A stretch of 64,000 nt of DNA. Source: Erigeron canadensis (Eukaryota > Streptophyta > Magnoliopsida > Asterales > Asteraceae). Positions 20,137 through 32,510 of this stretch are shown here, one piece after another. Under the pieces are notes generated by a model. The model ran no database searches. It saw nothing but the letters and a program-made list of their open reading frames with translations, and had not been told where the DNA came from. A program made the position numbers and the translations under genes. Numbering within the stretch: the first letter of the stretch is position 1; every line of letters begins with the position of its first letter. Location: positions 9,159,765 through 9,223,764 of the forward strand of contig NC_057767.1 of assembly GCF_010389155.1 (NCBI RefSeq), given 5' to 3'.

Positions 20137-21576
20137 TATCTAATATATGTTTTAAAGGCATATATCATGTTATCGAATATTATATATTTGAAAACTAAAA
20201 ATCACATATTTCTAAGTAAAATTCTCGGATTAATTTTCTCTTACATTTTGGAGAAAATAATTGGTGCATTAATTGTATCTTAGGTGTATCGTTAGTATAC
20301 AACGACGGCGACAATATACGTCGTGCGAGGTGTCATGATGACATTAATTTTAAACGCTCACATACTAACTTTTAATAGATGATAAACATGGAGCCCAATC
20401 ATTTATTTGAAAAAATTATAAATATAGCATGTAAAAAAATTTTCATCCAAGTTAAATGCCTAACAATCCATACTCATTTTTCCCTTATAAATATATCAAA
20501 GTGAAGATATCTACAATAATGAAGAATGATGAGGGGCAAATTAGGCAATTAAGGTAGAGAGGCTTCTATTCGGTTCTGCCGAAAGTAGAAAAAGGATCCC
20601 CAGACTTGCAAGTAGTAAAAACCGAACCTTTGATCTTTGTCCTCAAGATCAGGATGTTAATAACTTGATCTAAGTATTGATGTTATCACATGATAGAGTT
20701 TACCAGCTAGACTGTGTTCGGCTTAACTTATCGAGTCCAATATGTATCCAATAGGTTTACCATGAGATGACTGAAGATTAGGAGTCTACAAACTTATATA
20801 CATATTTAACGTTATTTCAAAAGTTGCCCCAACCCATCAAAAAGTTACAAGCAATGAAGCAAAGAGCACCCTTAAGAACATGGGCCTTTAGCCCATCACA
20901 AAATGTTACAAAAATGGCCCAAGAGCAAGTAACAATTACACGACCCATGAACGTTCATCAAAGTACCTTAAATTAGACAAGCACACTTAACGCACACTAG
21001 AGTACTCGAAAGTAGCAAATAAAGACTGACTAAGTGCTTGGTTCAGTTCTCCCATGGATATAAATCGTCAAATGAGGCTCGTGGTCAGGTTCGCCCTTGT
21101 GCACGTGCTAAGATAGTGTACGAGTTGTAGATGAAGATGAATAGATCTCACAAAGAAATGAATTTAAATTTTACATGTTCCGTTCCCTCATATGAGAACC
21201 ATTTTATGATTGATCAGATTTCATTAGTTTCCTTATCTACCAATGTAATAAGAAAAAAGAGCGAGTAATTTGTGGATCAAGGATTCAAGGGATGGTTCGT
21301 GTTGTACAGTATATTGAACTCGTGTTAGAAAATGTTATAATGTGGATAATTGTTTAAATTTGATTGATAAAGATTTATTTACTCATACGCAGATTCTATA
21401 GACAAATTTAGGGGCAAGCGTACGTGTCAAGCAAAACCCATCAATAAAACGTGCCACCCGTCGTATACATGCAATTTTTTTCCAAAAAGTGCCAAAACTT
21501 GTTATGATGGGAAAATCAAAACAATAATGTAATGTAGTCCGTATTCCGACCCTCTTTTTTGATATTTTTACCACCC
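20137..21576. other. Intergenic, nothing firmly recognised
   Basis: It holds a short ACGACGGCGACAATATACG stretch at about 20300, perhaps another Helitron relic. A SINE-like patch at 20560-20660 has a B-box-like GGTTCGG on the minus strand. I see no ORF or RNA gene. Confidence 0.4.
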
Positions 21577-21607
21577 ACTTTTTGCAGCGAGGATCGTTGC
21601 AAAAAGT
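21577..21607. repeat. 31-nt near-palindrome
   Basis: Arms ACTTTTTGCA and TGCAAAAAGT are perfect over 10 bp, with GCGA/TCGT inside. It is a sister of the palindrome at 22149-22179, 572 bp away. Confidence 0.9.
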
Positions 21608-22148
21608 CCCGCCACGTCAGATTTCCACTACCACCACCTTTAATTGTTTGACCGCCTTTAATGTCGTAATTGCAGCGCGCGTCGGTGCAAAAACCGTAGT
21701 GGCACCCATTTTTGAAATAAAAGCTATCCATCCATCCATTCCATCATTTTCATCATAAAAATCAAAAAAATATTCTCCCCCTAAACTATATAAAAGTTAA
21801 TTAAAAAAAAGTGAATATAAAAATAAGTATAAGAAAATATATATATATATATAAATTACGTAGAATTACTTACAATTAGTGTAACAAATATATAAAATTT
21901 AGTAAAAAAATACAAAACAAAATAAACTACTTAAAACGTATAAAAAATTAGTGTAACAAAAATATAGATAAAAGTAAATATAAAAATTAAGTTAAGAAGT
22001 ATTAAATATGACGTTTAAAAAATTTAGTAAAAAAGTTAATATAAAAAAAATAGATATAAATAATCGGCAACTTATAAGTTTTTTTACCACTATAAGTTAA
22101 GAAGTATTAAATGTCTGTCAAGTCAACAGTGTACGGATAATGGTGACA

Positions 22149-22179
22149 ACTTTTTGCAACGACCCTCGTTGCAAAAAGT
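22149..22179. repeat. 31-nt palindrome with 14-bp arms
   Basis: ACTTTTTGCAACGA, loop CCC, then TCGTTGCAAAAAGT forms a perfect stem. Together with 21577-21607 it frames about 0.6 kb of AT-rich DNA. Subterminal palindromes of this kind occur in CACTA-like elements, but no terminus was found. Confidence 0.9.
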
Positions 22180-22887
22180 GTGGTCGAGTAACTAAAATAC
22201 TGGTCGGGTCACCAGGCGCCTAATGTAAACAATAAAAGTTGGCGGAAAACATAAACGGAAAATAGTTTTGTAAACATTGGAGGTCGAAAATTCAAAAGTA
22301 GAAAACGTTGTGGCTGCCAACCCTAAGGTTTACGCCGCCAAGAAACGTCTCGAATCATCCAATTCCTATTTTTACAAACATTAAACCATCATCGCTCATT
22401 CAATGTAAAACTGGCATCCTAACTTGTTCAACGGTATCATAATCAGCAACTTATAAGTTTTTTTACCACTATTGCTTTAAATGGGACAAAACGGCAACAC
22501 TACAACGAAATAAAGATTCCGGCAAAGCTACCACAATATTAACACTACCAAGCTAACTACATAGTAATTAACGGGAGTATTAAGCAATAAATATATATAA
22601 ATAATAAGCATATAAACATATAGAGCACCAACAGTAACATATAGCAGCACTAATGCTAAAAAAAAAAACATATAGCAGCACTGATTGGAAACCCCCAAAA
22701 AAGGGGTCGTCGGAAAGCAGTAACCATATGATCGGCGACGAAAAGAAACTCCAAAACGAGGACATGCACACCCTCATACAAAGTTTCAGATCTTGCCGGA
22801 ATTATAAGGGTGAACGTTGAGAAGCATCGACACTTCGAAACCGGCTTTGTTTTCGGCAATAAAAGACAATAAAAACGCAATAATATA

Positions 22888-23139
22888 CGAGCATGGTACC
22901 CGCACTATGCGGCAGCGAGTCGGCGATGACAGTGGTGACGACATCTATTGTTGTAGGTAAAACGTAAAAGTATTTGATTTAAAGGGATTAATAAAGAAAT
23001 TTTATAATATAATGGACTAATGGTGTATTTTAATATTAAGGGTTTATGTTAATTCATTAAGGGTATTATGGTCAATTCACATGTCCCATTTATGTAAACT
23101 TTCAATATAAGGGTTATAATATTTATATAATAGTATAGA
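22888..23139 (-). mobile_element. Short Helitron, 252 bp, with CTCG terminus
   Basis: On the minus strand it begins TCTATACTATTATATAAAT after an A and ends GCCGCATAGTGCGGGTACCA then TGCTCG before T. GCCGCATAGTGCGGG is the terminal hairpin. Ends and size fit a non-autonomous Helitron. The last four bases are CTCG instead of CTRR, shared with 18333. Confidence 0.7.
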
Positions 23140-24502
23140 TAGCCTCCAAATAAAAAACTCCTAAATAAAAATTAGGTTTTTGACATCAACACTTACTTGA
23201 CACTACAATCAATATATGATGTATAGGAACAGTTCATGTGAGAACTTTTTGGATTGGAATAATCATGAGAACTTATATATTATAATTTTATGTTCGTTTA
23301 TAAATAGTGTATATGAACATATTCGTTCACATATGAACTATCAAATTATACTTTAAGAAAAAACCCCTCCCTCTCGGATTCCATATCTCTTTTGACTCTA
23401 TGTTCATATATGAATAGTTCTGACATAAACCTTATTATATATATGCCTCTTTTACTTTTACAAAATTAAAATCAACCGATGAGTTTTACTAACTATTACA
23501 ACATCCAACGTAATCTGGAATTCAAGATGACATTTAACTAACTCACTTGGCTACCTTTTTTCAGATGGCATGATAGATTTTTTCTTTTGGATAGGATTTA
23601 ACTCTTTAAGTTTGAGTATCATTTCAGGGTTTAATGACACATCGACAATTTGACATGTTATTACCAAGAAATGTTTTGAAAACTAAAAATTTTCTTTTCG
23701 AGAGGATTTAGTGTAGTTTTATGCCACACACAAAGACATTACAACGTAATAACTTCTAAATTCTAGTTTTTATCTTTAACTAAGGCTGACAATTGGGTAC
23801 CTATTAAACAAAAAATATACTATGCAACTTTTTTTTTTTTTAAATTATTGTTTTTAATATTTTAAAGTTCAACATTTAACTTTTTTTATATATAAAACGA
23901 ATAACTGTCGTTCAAATCATCAAAGGCAAGTGTTAAATGAGTCGTTATGTTTGAAAGTTGGAAATTTTGTACGCACCGAAACTCTTAAGACACGATTTGT
24001 CCGCCTTATCTTTAACCTAACTTTTGTTATATATATTAGATAATAATACAAAGATAGTTGGTAACTTGATTTTGTTTTTATATAATTTATTCAATTCTCT
24101 TACTATTCATTTTATTGTTTATTAATTACACACGGCCTTTCATAGATTATACTTTATGATATTAACAATTAGTTTGATTGATCAATTTAACTTATAAAAA
24201 GATAACCCAGCGAATTAAAAGTTATTAAGTTTTCTTACTTCGTAACATAGGAATGATAGGACAGGATGACAAGAAAAATATGAAAATGATATGATATCTA
24301 CCCAACTTATAATTATGGTCCCACTAAACAAATTATAATAATAAATAATTTTAAAAAATAGTCTTGCTATAATAACGCGCTTGAAGTACGTAAACTGTAC
24401 CTTTATAATTTAATTTTTTCACCGACAGCTCTATATTTTGCCGGGTATCCCTTTGGGGCTCCTAAAACAAAACTTTAACTAACAATTTCTTTTCTTTACT
24501 TA
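23140..24502. other. AT-rich intergenic DNA, nothing recognised
   Basis: No ORF over 60 codons, no RNA gene and no paired repeat ends were found here. Confidence 0.5.
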
Positions 24503-24511
24503 CAAAATTGA

Positions 24512-24640
24512 GGGAAGTGATATATCTATAATTATTTTTTTCATTTACAATAATATATGCATTGAACAGTTGTATATTGTGTTGTAAAATATATATAATT
24601 GTTGTAAATGGCTAAAAAGTAACGTAGATATATCAATCCC
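24512..24640. mobile_element. Mutator-type MITE, family B copy 1 (129 bp)
   Basis: Ends are GGGAAGTGATATATC and GATATATCAATCCC, with inner TTTACAA/TTGTAAA pairing. Flanks are CAAAATTGA (24503-24511) and CAAAATTTA (24641-24649), a 9-bp TSD with one change. Related copies lie at 44311 and 58557. Confidence 0.8.
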
Positions 24641-25127
24641 CAAAATTTATTAGTTCTATTTTTGTTAGGTTTTCATTTCTGTAACAACCAGAATTTTCTT
24701 ATTATTTTTTCCATTTTTTTTTTCCTAGTCACTCGTAAATTATTTTGAGGCAAAATATAAGCTCAAAACATTTATCTGAAGACAAAACTTTTTATCACTA
24801 TATATATAACTAAAAAGGTACGTGAATTTTGTCTAATTAAGTTTTCCAAAAAATTTAACGTGTTTATTCATAGGATTATATATATGTGCTTTTGAAATCG
24901 GTACAAATAACATATATTTGTTTGATGGAACATTACCAAGAAATATATTTCTGTCATAGTTTAATTTATTAGTTATATATAATTTAAAGTAAATTTTGTT
25001 TTAGACACTAAACTATTTTTATGTTTACGAAATTAGATATAATGAAAAGTCTTTTTTTTTAAACTTAATCTTTTAATGTAAATATATTTTATTTCATTTT
25101 TATTAGGTGTAATGTTATTATTAACAT

Positions 25128-25338
25128 AGATTTAAGGTAAAATAAAACAATTATTAAAGTAAAACAAATAAAATAATAGGTTATGTTCACTGAAAGTTAT
25201 TGTGCATCATGAAAATCATCATGCATCAATTGCTTCGTGAATCTTCGTGCATCAATTTAATCATCATCTGAGGGTCAAGATATTTTCTTATTTATTTTAC
25301 TTTAATACTTGTTTTATACGAGTAATAGCCTACCCCTA
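25128..25338. mobile_element. MITE family A, copy 1
   Basis: Inverted arms AAAACAATTATTAAAGTAAA and TTTACTTTAATACTTGTTTT enclose a core with GTGCATCA-type repeats (CATCATGCATCAATTGCTTC). It shares length and sequence with 27268-27470 and 40924-41130. The right end is CCCCTA. No clear TSD. Confidence 0.8.
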
Positions 25339-25432
25339 CTAACATATCTTTAACTAATTTTTTATTTTGAATAATATTGTTTTAAGGGTGGACGGTATAT
25401 CATAGGCAAAGAGCCTTTATGGGCACCGTTAT

Positions 25433-25859
25433 TAGAGCTGGCATATCGTGTCCGACACGACACGATAAGACACGGACACGATAGGGTTAAACACGAACAA
25501 GAACACGATTTTTAACAGGTTACACGATAAGGGACCTGTTAAAAATTACATGATAAGGGACCTGATAACGTATCTTATTGTGTTTTAACGTGTCTTATCG
25601 TGTCTTAACTTGTCTTATCGTGTCCTTAAAGTGTCATTAACGTGTCGTTAACGTGTCTTTAACGGGTCTTAACATGTCCATATATATCCTACTTATCTTA
25701 TCGTGTTTTAAGAGGTCCGGACCTATTAAGACATGATAACTATTCGTGTCTTAACAGGTCCGGACCTGTTAAGACACGAAACACGTTAAGGCCAAACACG
25801 AAAAAACCAGGTCGTGTGGTGTCGTGCTTACAGATCCGTGTCGGAAATTGCCGGCTCTC
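25433..25859. mobile_element. Non-autonomous hAT element, 427 bp, 8-bp TSD ACCGTTAT
   Basis: It starts TAGAGCTGGCA and ends AATTGCCGGCTCTC. ACCGTTAT flanks it on both sides (25425-25432 and 25860-25867). The interior is a string of GTGTCTTAACGTGTC/CACGATAAGACACG motifs in both orientations. No coding capacity. Confidence 0.9.
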
Positions 25860-26130
25860 ACCGTTATAAACATCGTCCAGCCTATTAGGCACCACATGGG
25901 GGAACGTCAAATTAGGGATCATGATGTATGTTTTCTTGCCTAATTATTTGACCGTTACATGCATTTAAATTTTTATTACACGGAATAGGTAAGCATTTTT
26001 TTGTAAAATGAAAGGGAATAGCCGCCTGAGCGTATATGGAAGAAAAATAATAGAGAGACATATTATCCCCCTAATATTAATATAAATCATGAGGTGACCA
26101 TGAGACCAACAAACTGATTTTTCAATATAA

Positions 26131-26479
26131 TCTTACTATTATATAAAAATTATTCATCATTCTTCGTTTAGAAATAGTTAAAAAAAATGTTAGTTGCAAA
26201 TTGACCAAAATATTCTAAATGAACACCATTCTATGGAAAGAGTTATTAAAAATTACCTAATTTGCCTTTGATAAACTAACTTACACCTTAAATCATTATT
26301 TTGCTAAACTGTTCTAAATCCTTAGTCCTTATCTTTTAAAGTAGTTTCACTATGACATTTACATAAACATACATCACTCATCATCATCACTACCAATGGT
26401 CGCCGAAATGGCCACCCATTGTTGATACCACCATAATGCTATTGCGGTTATCACCTTCGCATTGCGTGGATGCGACTAT
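26131..26479 (+). mobile_element. Helitron-derived element, plus strand
   Basis: It starts A|TCTTACTATTATATAAAAAT and ends with TTCGCATTGCGTGGATGCGA, a degenerate hairpin, before CTAT. The interior has CCACC/GGTGG-type and ACATTTACATAAACATAC motifs shared (as complements) with the elements at 19566 and 22888. Confidence 0.6.
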
Positions 26480-26484
26480 AATTA

Positions 26485-27267
26485 ATTATAAAAATGGTTT
26501 AATATGATTCTATATGTTGGTAATTACGTGATACTAACAAACCAAAATTTAAATGTGATTGTGTAAGGAAGGTTTATGACTTTTTATATTATATGATTAT
26601 TTCTGAGTATGATACTTAACCTCGTAATTTGATGAAGTTTCTAAGAAGATCAAAATAAAATGTTGTCTAGCTAGATTGTACTTCCAAGTTCCAATTAGAA
26701 TAGTCAAAGTATTTATACTCAAAAGTCAAATTTATATTCGATCACCCCACGTACCAACCTGGGCATCATTTAAAGAGTCAACAACCAAGAAATTGTATAA
26801 ACTACTCTTCTTAATTATTTTCTTTCTATTATTTTGACAAAATGTATAATGTACCAAAAACAAATATATAACTTACAGTTTTAATTTTTAAGAGATGATT
26901 TCATGATTTTCTAATATCTTCGATACGATATTATCTTTAATATATATTAAAACAAAACCATTAATTTAAAATTTGAAAAAGTGTAAGTCATTGATTACAT
27001 TTCTTTTTAATTTTTCACCATTAAATTTTTTTGATAATATCATCATTAACCAAAAAATTGGTCAATAACATTTTTAGTCCTCATAATTCACTTATTCAGT
27101 ATACTTTTATTTACTTTAGTTTAGTAAATGGTCTAATTAAATACCACTCAATGACTTTATTAATCCAAATCTTTATAATAATGATACTCCTTATTCTTTA
27201 ATGTTATAAGTAATAAAAAACTCATTTATTTATATAGTATATATAATATATATATATATATATATAT
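26485..27267. other. AT-rich intergenic DNA
   Basis: Nothing recognised apart from a (TA)n run at about 27239-27267 that borders the next MITE. Confidence 0.5.
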
Positions 27268-27470
27268 GTTTTAGGTCAAATAAAACAAGTATTAAAGTAA
27301 AACAAATAAAACAATAACTTTTTCTTCACTAAAATCACCATGCATCATGAAAATCATCGTGCATCAACTAGTTCGTGAATCTTTGTGCATCAATTTAACC
27401 ATGATCTAAGGGTCAAGATTTTGTCTTATTTGTTTTACTTTAATACTTTTTTTACAATACCCAACCCCTA
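27268..27470. mobile_element. MITE family A, copy 2, in a (TA)n tract
   Basis: Arms AAACAAGTATTAAAGTAAAA and TTTTACTTTAATACTTTTTT surround the GTGCATCA core. Both flanks are TA repeats, so the TSD is hidden. It ends CCCCTA like the other copies. Confidence 0.85.
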
Positions 27471-28188
27471 TATATATATTATATTTTTATGCATACAAAG
27501 TTTTATATTATATATTAATATTTCTGATGTCGTATAATTGAGTATTTGACAAAATTTCAATTTAAAATATATTGATAAATTGAATATGATATTTAAGTTT
27601 TGATAAAACTTTTGACCAAATTACAATATGTTTATTTATTTATTGATAATTTATACCATTTACTTCAGTAATTACCTTTTGGTATATAATCTTACATGTA
27701 TGATTTTTTTATTTAATTACTTTTTTACCTTTTTAGTGTTTAGTTATAATAAAACATTATAAATGTTATATTGTTACGAGAAATTTCGATTACATTTTAT
27801 TTCCATCAATAACGTTTTATTTCAATGACACTACAAATAATTTCAAAAATCTTTATATTACATGGTTTTTTGATATGATTGTTCAAATACATAAATTAAA
27901 ATAACAAATTTGATACCCTTAATAAAAATAGAGGTATAGTTACAAGTTATTATTCTGAACCCAAACCCAATCCGAATTTTTCTCTCACCCTTCATTATTC
28001 ACTTTGATATTACCAACATACTGCTACTACATTCATATATCTATATCTATATTTGAATCTATATTTTGATTTTGAATGAATGGAATTATTATTATTATTA
28101 TTATTCTAAACATTCATTCATTATCATCATCAACTCAACAATTTAAGATCTCAAAGGCTTATGTCTACATACATATATTATAACACCA
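27471..28188. other. AT-rich intergenic DNA with an (ATT)n run
   Basis: A short (ATT)n microsatellite lies near 28087-28106. Nothing else is recognised. Confidence 0.5.
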
Positions 28189-28193
28189 GTACA

Positions 28194-29788
28194 TGATGTG
28201 ACCAATTTATACCTATCGCCCACATCGCTATTGGCCATTTTATTAAGTATTTTAAGTTGATTTTATGTGCATTTGGCGCGTTTATAGTGTTTGTTAATGT
28301 TTTCAGGCTCTAAATAGGTTACTTGTTCATTTTGACACATTTTCGGATGATTTTTGGTCAAGTTATTGATTCATGAGATCGAAAGAGTTGATTAAGTTGA
28401 GAAGATAGAAGATTTTGGCAAGTTTACAAGCTGAAAGGAGGTGGTCGCGGATCAGAAGAATTGGACTGTGCCGCAGTGGGAGCATCACCAATCCACTGCG
28501 CCGCAGTCAGCTAGTGGAATAAAGAACATCAAGTCAGTTAATTTAGACTGTGCCGCAGTGGGAGCATCACCAGCCCACTGCGCCGCAGTCATACGAGTGG
28601 AAAACGAGCACCAAGTCAGTTAATTTAGACTACGCCGCAGTGGGGGAATCACTCGCCCACTGCGCCGCAGTGGGAAGACGGACCTGAAGGGATTTGGCCG
28701 ATTTTTTGCATCAGTTTTGAGGAGGTGTAAATAGAAAACAAAACCTAATTCCAAAGGTTATCAAAATTCTTTCTAGGAGCTACTCTACAAGGAATTACTT
28801 CAAGGATCCAAGCAAGATTTCTTCACTTGATTCATTGAAGATTCACGAGCACCCATCTAGATCGTATCTACATTATTGTCTTGCAATTTTATTTTCCAGA
28901 ACAATTGGTACATCATGTTCTTCTTTTATTTCAATTATTATATTAAATTAATCATGAATGGCTAAACATTCAATCATCCGCCTTGATGAAACTAGACGAA
29001 TGATGTGATTGCTATATGTTTTAATTCAAAGAGTTGTTTTTCAATTATCGTTGTGTCGAGATCTTGATGATTTAATTCCTTTTTATATATTAATATGATA
29101 TTGGTGGCATGTGTGTTCTTCGTTAGTGGTACTAGTTGGATGCATATGTGATTTTCAAATGGTTGTTTGTCTATAAACAATTATCACTAGTTCATGGTAT
29201 GATAGTGAAAATCATTTTAATAAAAGGAGTCATTTTGTCAACGTGTTTTATAACGGTTGGTGGTACCACGTTATCTTCACATAGACACAATTGATAATTC
29301 GATAGTCAAACAAACTAAGAGTTGGCAAGGTTATCTAGGCATTGGTGGTGCCGGCTTGGGTAATTTAACTAGCAACTTAGATGATCGGGTAACTTGCTCA
29401 CGGTTGGTGGTACCACGTGAGCACCTTAATCCTTTTACGACTATCTTTTCAACTCAAATGAACTTGGTCTTAATTGAGTGCAATCATGTTTGAAGTCTAG
29501 TGAATTCAAGGTGGATGATTTTTATTAATATTGTCTGAAACTTTTCTTTACTTTTATGCGTTTTGTCTTTTAATCTATTTTAATTTAATTGTCAAAGAGA
29601 GACTTGAAGAAACACCCTCTTTTCCAAACCATTTTACCAAACAACTAGTTCAAACCAATCTCAGAGAACGAACACAGGCTTACCTCTTGACTATATTGCA
29701 TACGAACGGGTTCACTGCCCGATAGTGTGTAGTAGTGAGTTTCTAGGTATTTCTAGCTTATAAATTTTGAACTCGATTTAGCACATCA
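28194..29788 (+). mobile_element. Solo LTR, 1,595 bp, 5-bp TSD GTACA
   Basis: It starts TGATGTGACC and ends GCACATCA. The terminal 7 bp TGATGTG/CACATCA are perfect inverted repeats with canonical TG..CA. GTACA flanks both ends (28189-28193 and 29789-29793). No internal domain, PBS or second LTR is nearby, so it is a solo LTR left by LTR-LTR recombination. The length suits a large Ty3/gypsy lineage, but lineage is inference. It contains an 82-bp GC-rich minisatellite and repeated GGTTGGTGGTACCACG motifs. Orientation is not certain; plus is nominal. Confidence 0.88.
28464..28675 (+). repeat. 82-bp minisatellite with GC-rich hairpins (2.6 units)
   Basis: Units begin at 28464, 28546 and 28628, exactly 82 bp apart. 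Each has CGCAGTGG(G) then (C)CCACTGCG, an 8-9 bp perfect stem, and a GCGCCGCAGT tail. The surrounding DNA is AT-rich, so this is a strong compositional island inside the solo LTR. Confidence 0.93.
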
Positions 29789-29793
29789 GTACA

Positions 29794-30216
29794 CCACCAC
29801 ATTCAACTGCTGCCACCCATCTTAGGTGACCTCCATCTACAACCACCACCACCACCAGTCAACCGTTGCCTCCCTCCTCAAGCCAACCTCCATTATAGGC
29901 ACAACCGTACACACCCTAGCTGCAAACAACCAACGCCGACACCCACCTCTGCCAACATCCACCGGTTCTTTCTGCTTCTTCTTCTTCTTTAGTTGGAATT
30001 TCGAGTGTATTCGAATTGATTTTTTTTATTCATTACCAAGAATAAGATAGTAAACACGGTGGGTTTCAAGTTCCCTTCTGAGAAAAGATCAAAACTCAAA
30101 AAGGAAGTGACTGAAAAAAAAATCGTCTGCGCCGAAAAAAATGGTGAACAAGGTGATATACCGTCAAAAGTGATAGATATGATAATGAGGGTGTTTATAG
30201 GTTAGAGGATCAATAT
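29794..30216. other. C-rich then A-rich stretch, no gene
   Basis: CCACCACC-rich DNA (29795-29960) followed by CTTCTTCTTC resembles the complement of the GGTGG part of local Helitrons. Its open frames look like a composition effect. Confidence 0.4.
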
Positions 30217-30241
30217 ACCCTCATGTGCAATGCACATGGGG
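30217..30241. repeat. Hairpin CATGTGC-AAT-GCACATG
   Basis: A perfect 7-bp stem at 30222-30238 sits in CCCTCATGTGCAATGCACAT. Asteraceae Helitron ends often look like this, but no CTRR follows at the right distance on either strand. Confidence 0.6.
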
Positions 30242-32009
30242 GACTTAATAGAGCACAGTTATCGTCCGTGAGGATGAAGGGAACGTAATGAAATAAAAAG
30301 TAACCATAGGGACATGTAATAACAAAAAAAAAGTATAAGAGTGAAGCTTGATAATATGATATACTACAGGGGCATGTAATGAAATTTACTCTAAAAATTA
30401 AATTGATTTAAATTCAAATATAATCTCATATGAATTGGAAATATCAGTTAAAAAAGTAGCCCAACATGTATGAATGCCTAACTAGAGAGTATACCGTATG
30501 GTTGAATGTCAAGCCAAAGGGTAAGAGCGGCAGAGTCTTTGTAGCCTCTGAGTCCGCAATTCATTCTCGAATTGAGTAGGGACCCCGTATTATACAATGA
30601 TAACTTTTCATTTATATTTATATTTTAACTAATTTCACTATTTAATACGAGTAGAATATAAAATTTAGTTGTCAACCTTATATATTCGATTGATCATATT
30701 GTTGCATCAACTTTATTCCTTTTTGAGAAAGATAAAGTATTGCCTTTTCCACCCACCCTCAACCTTCATCTTTATTGGTAAATCTTATTTTCCTTATAAA
30801 TAAAAATAAATTAGAAATACATTTAACATCAAAGTTGCCAATTAACATGCAACTCACATATTGAGTTCAATCCCAAACACTCCATAACTACGTACAACTG
30901 TTAGAATTAGCTAATCTACCAATAAACTAAAACATGATTGTAATATTTTTTATCTACACGTGATACTATATTAAAGCGACAAATATCGTTATAGTCATAT
31001 TTAATTAAAAAAAATCTATTTAATAAATTCCTTATTTTATCTACATTTATATTCCTATTTAAACTAGGACATTAGTAAAATAATAATAAATATATTAGTT
31101 AAACTAAGATATCTTTTTTTATTGATAAAGTTAACTATTCGTACACAATATTAGAACTTCTACAAATCAATATTCAAACTTTTACAAATCCATTGCTTAT
31201 ATATAAATTGTTATACGAATCATTCTACCCCATCACTTATTTTCTGTACAAATATTGATTATATATTTGATTATCACATTTTATCATCATGGTTATATAT
31301 TTGATTGTATCATTACTAATATAAGAAGTAATAATATTAAATTTTAACCATACTCTGATAAAAAAAAATCGCTATTAGGCTACATACGATTTATATATAT
31401 ATAAACAATCCGTACATCGTACAGGTATTAGGACTAGTATACCATAAATCACAAATAGGCACCGATTATATATATTGGTTTCGCATGTCTGTTATTAAAG
31501 AATATATTACTTTTCTAATTTAACAATGACATAAACTTTTTTATTTTGACAACAACATCTCATATCTATCTGTTTAATAAAATAAGTGTCGATACAAATA
31601 TATAGTGGCAAAGCCAGGATTTTTATTTAGGGATCGTGAACAGTTTTCATAATACTAACAAGTGTAAAATTAAATTACAAAATTCAATTACATTAATTAG
31701 TATGAGGTTGTCAACTATCTTAAAACTAAATTAATACCTATAAATAGTACTTAAAAGTATAAAATTTAATAAAATTTGTTAAATTATTATAAACACCTTT
31801 GACCATCATATATAGCTTCTTCATTAAAAATGTACACATGCTTGTGTGATGATATTTATTGACAAAGTAATTATTAAAAAGTTACTAATTTTACTACAAA
31901 TTTGTCAAATGAAATGATTGTTTTTGTTGACTAGTAATCTTATCCAGACGCTTGCAAAGGTAGTTTAATTAATTTATAACGTTAACAAATTCATTTATTT
32001 ACTAATAAC
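30242..32009. other. AT-rich intergenic DNA, nothing recognised
   Basis: No ORF, RNA gene or paired termini. A moderately GC stretch at 30500-30590 (GTAAGAGCGGCAGAGTC) is unassigned. Confidence 0.45.
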
Positions 32010-32479
32010 TTATACAGAATGATACTCGCACATTGTGACAGCGATGGAAATAGTGACGGTGGTGGTGGTATAATGGCGGTGGTGGTGGTGGCAGTGACGG
32101 ATGGTGATGCCGAGTGCCGATAGCGGCGGCGTGATCGGTGGAGATTGGTGGTGGTGTAGGGCGCCGATGTGGCGACGACTAGTAGTCTAAGCTATTGATT
32201 AAATTTGGTTTGATTAAATGTTGCTACTTAAAATGTTAAACAAAAGACTATTTACTTTAAAATATAATTAGAACGGTACGTACCTGCGCGTTACGGCGGT
32301 GATGGAGGTGGCGGCGGTGGCGGTGATGCATGGTGGTGGCGAGCGGTGGTAGCGGTGGTGGTGGTAGCGATGACGTTGGTGTGGCGGCGATAAGTACTAT
32401 AGGTTATTGATTTAATTTGGTTTTGATAAAATGTTGAAACTTAAAATGTTAAATAAAGTCTATTTGTTTTATTATATAA
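32010..32479 (-). mobile_element. Degenerate tandem Helitron relics, GGT/GGC-rich
   Basis: Two head-to-tail copies (about 32010-32270 and 32271-32478) each begin with a TACTCGCACATTGTG- or TACCTGCGCGTTACGG-type 3' hairpin. They continue with (GGTGGC)n-like DNA and then TATTGATTTAATTTGGTTT. They match each other and the pattern at 19566, but no exact ends remain. Confidence 0.5.
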
Positions 32480-32510
32480 CTAGATTATATTCCCGCGTAA
32501 TACGCGAGAT
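32480..32510 (-). mobile_element. Helitron 3' terminus, minus strand (CTAG)
   Basis: On the minus strand CTCGCG, TATTA, CGCGGG forms the hairpin. GAATATAAT and CTAG|T follow, with CTAG at 32480-32483. The element body extends rightward; its 5' end was not found before 34.9 kb. Confidence 0.65.

Noticed and set aside
29826..30050. Small protein rich in His/Thr/Pro
   Set aside because: The frame is set by (CCA)n composition, has no domain, and resembles the complement of Helitron GGTGG tracts.
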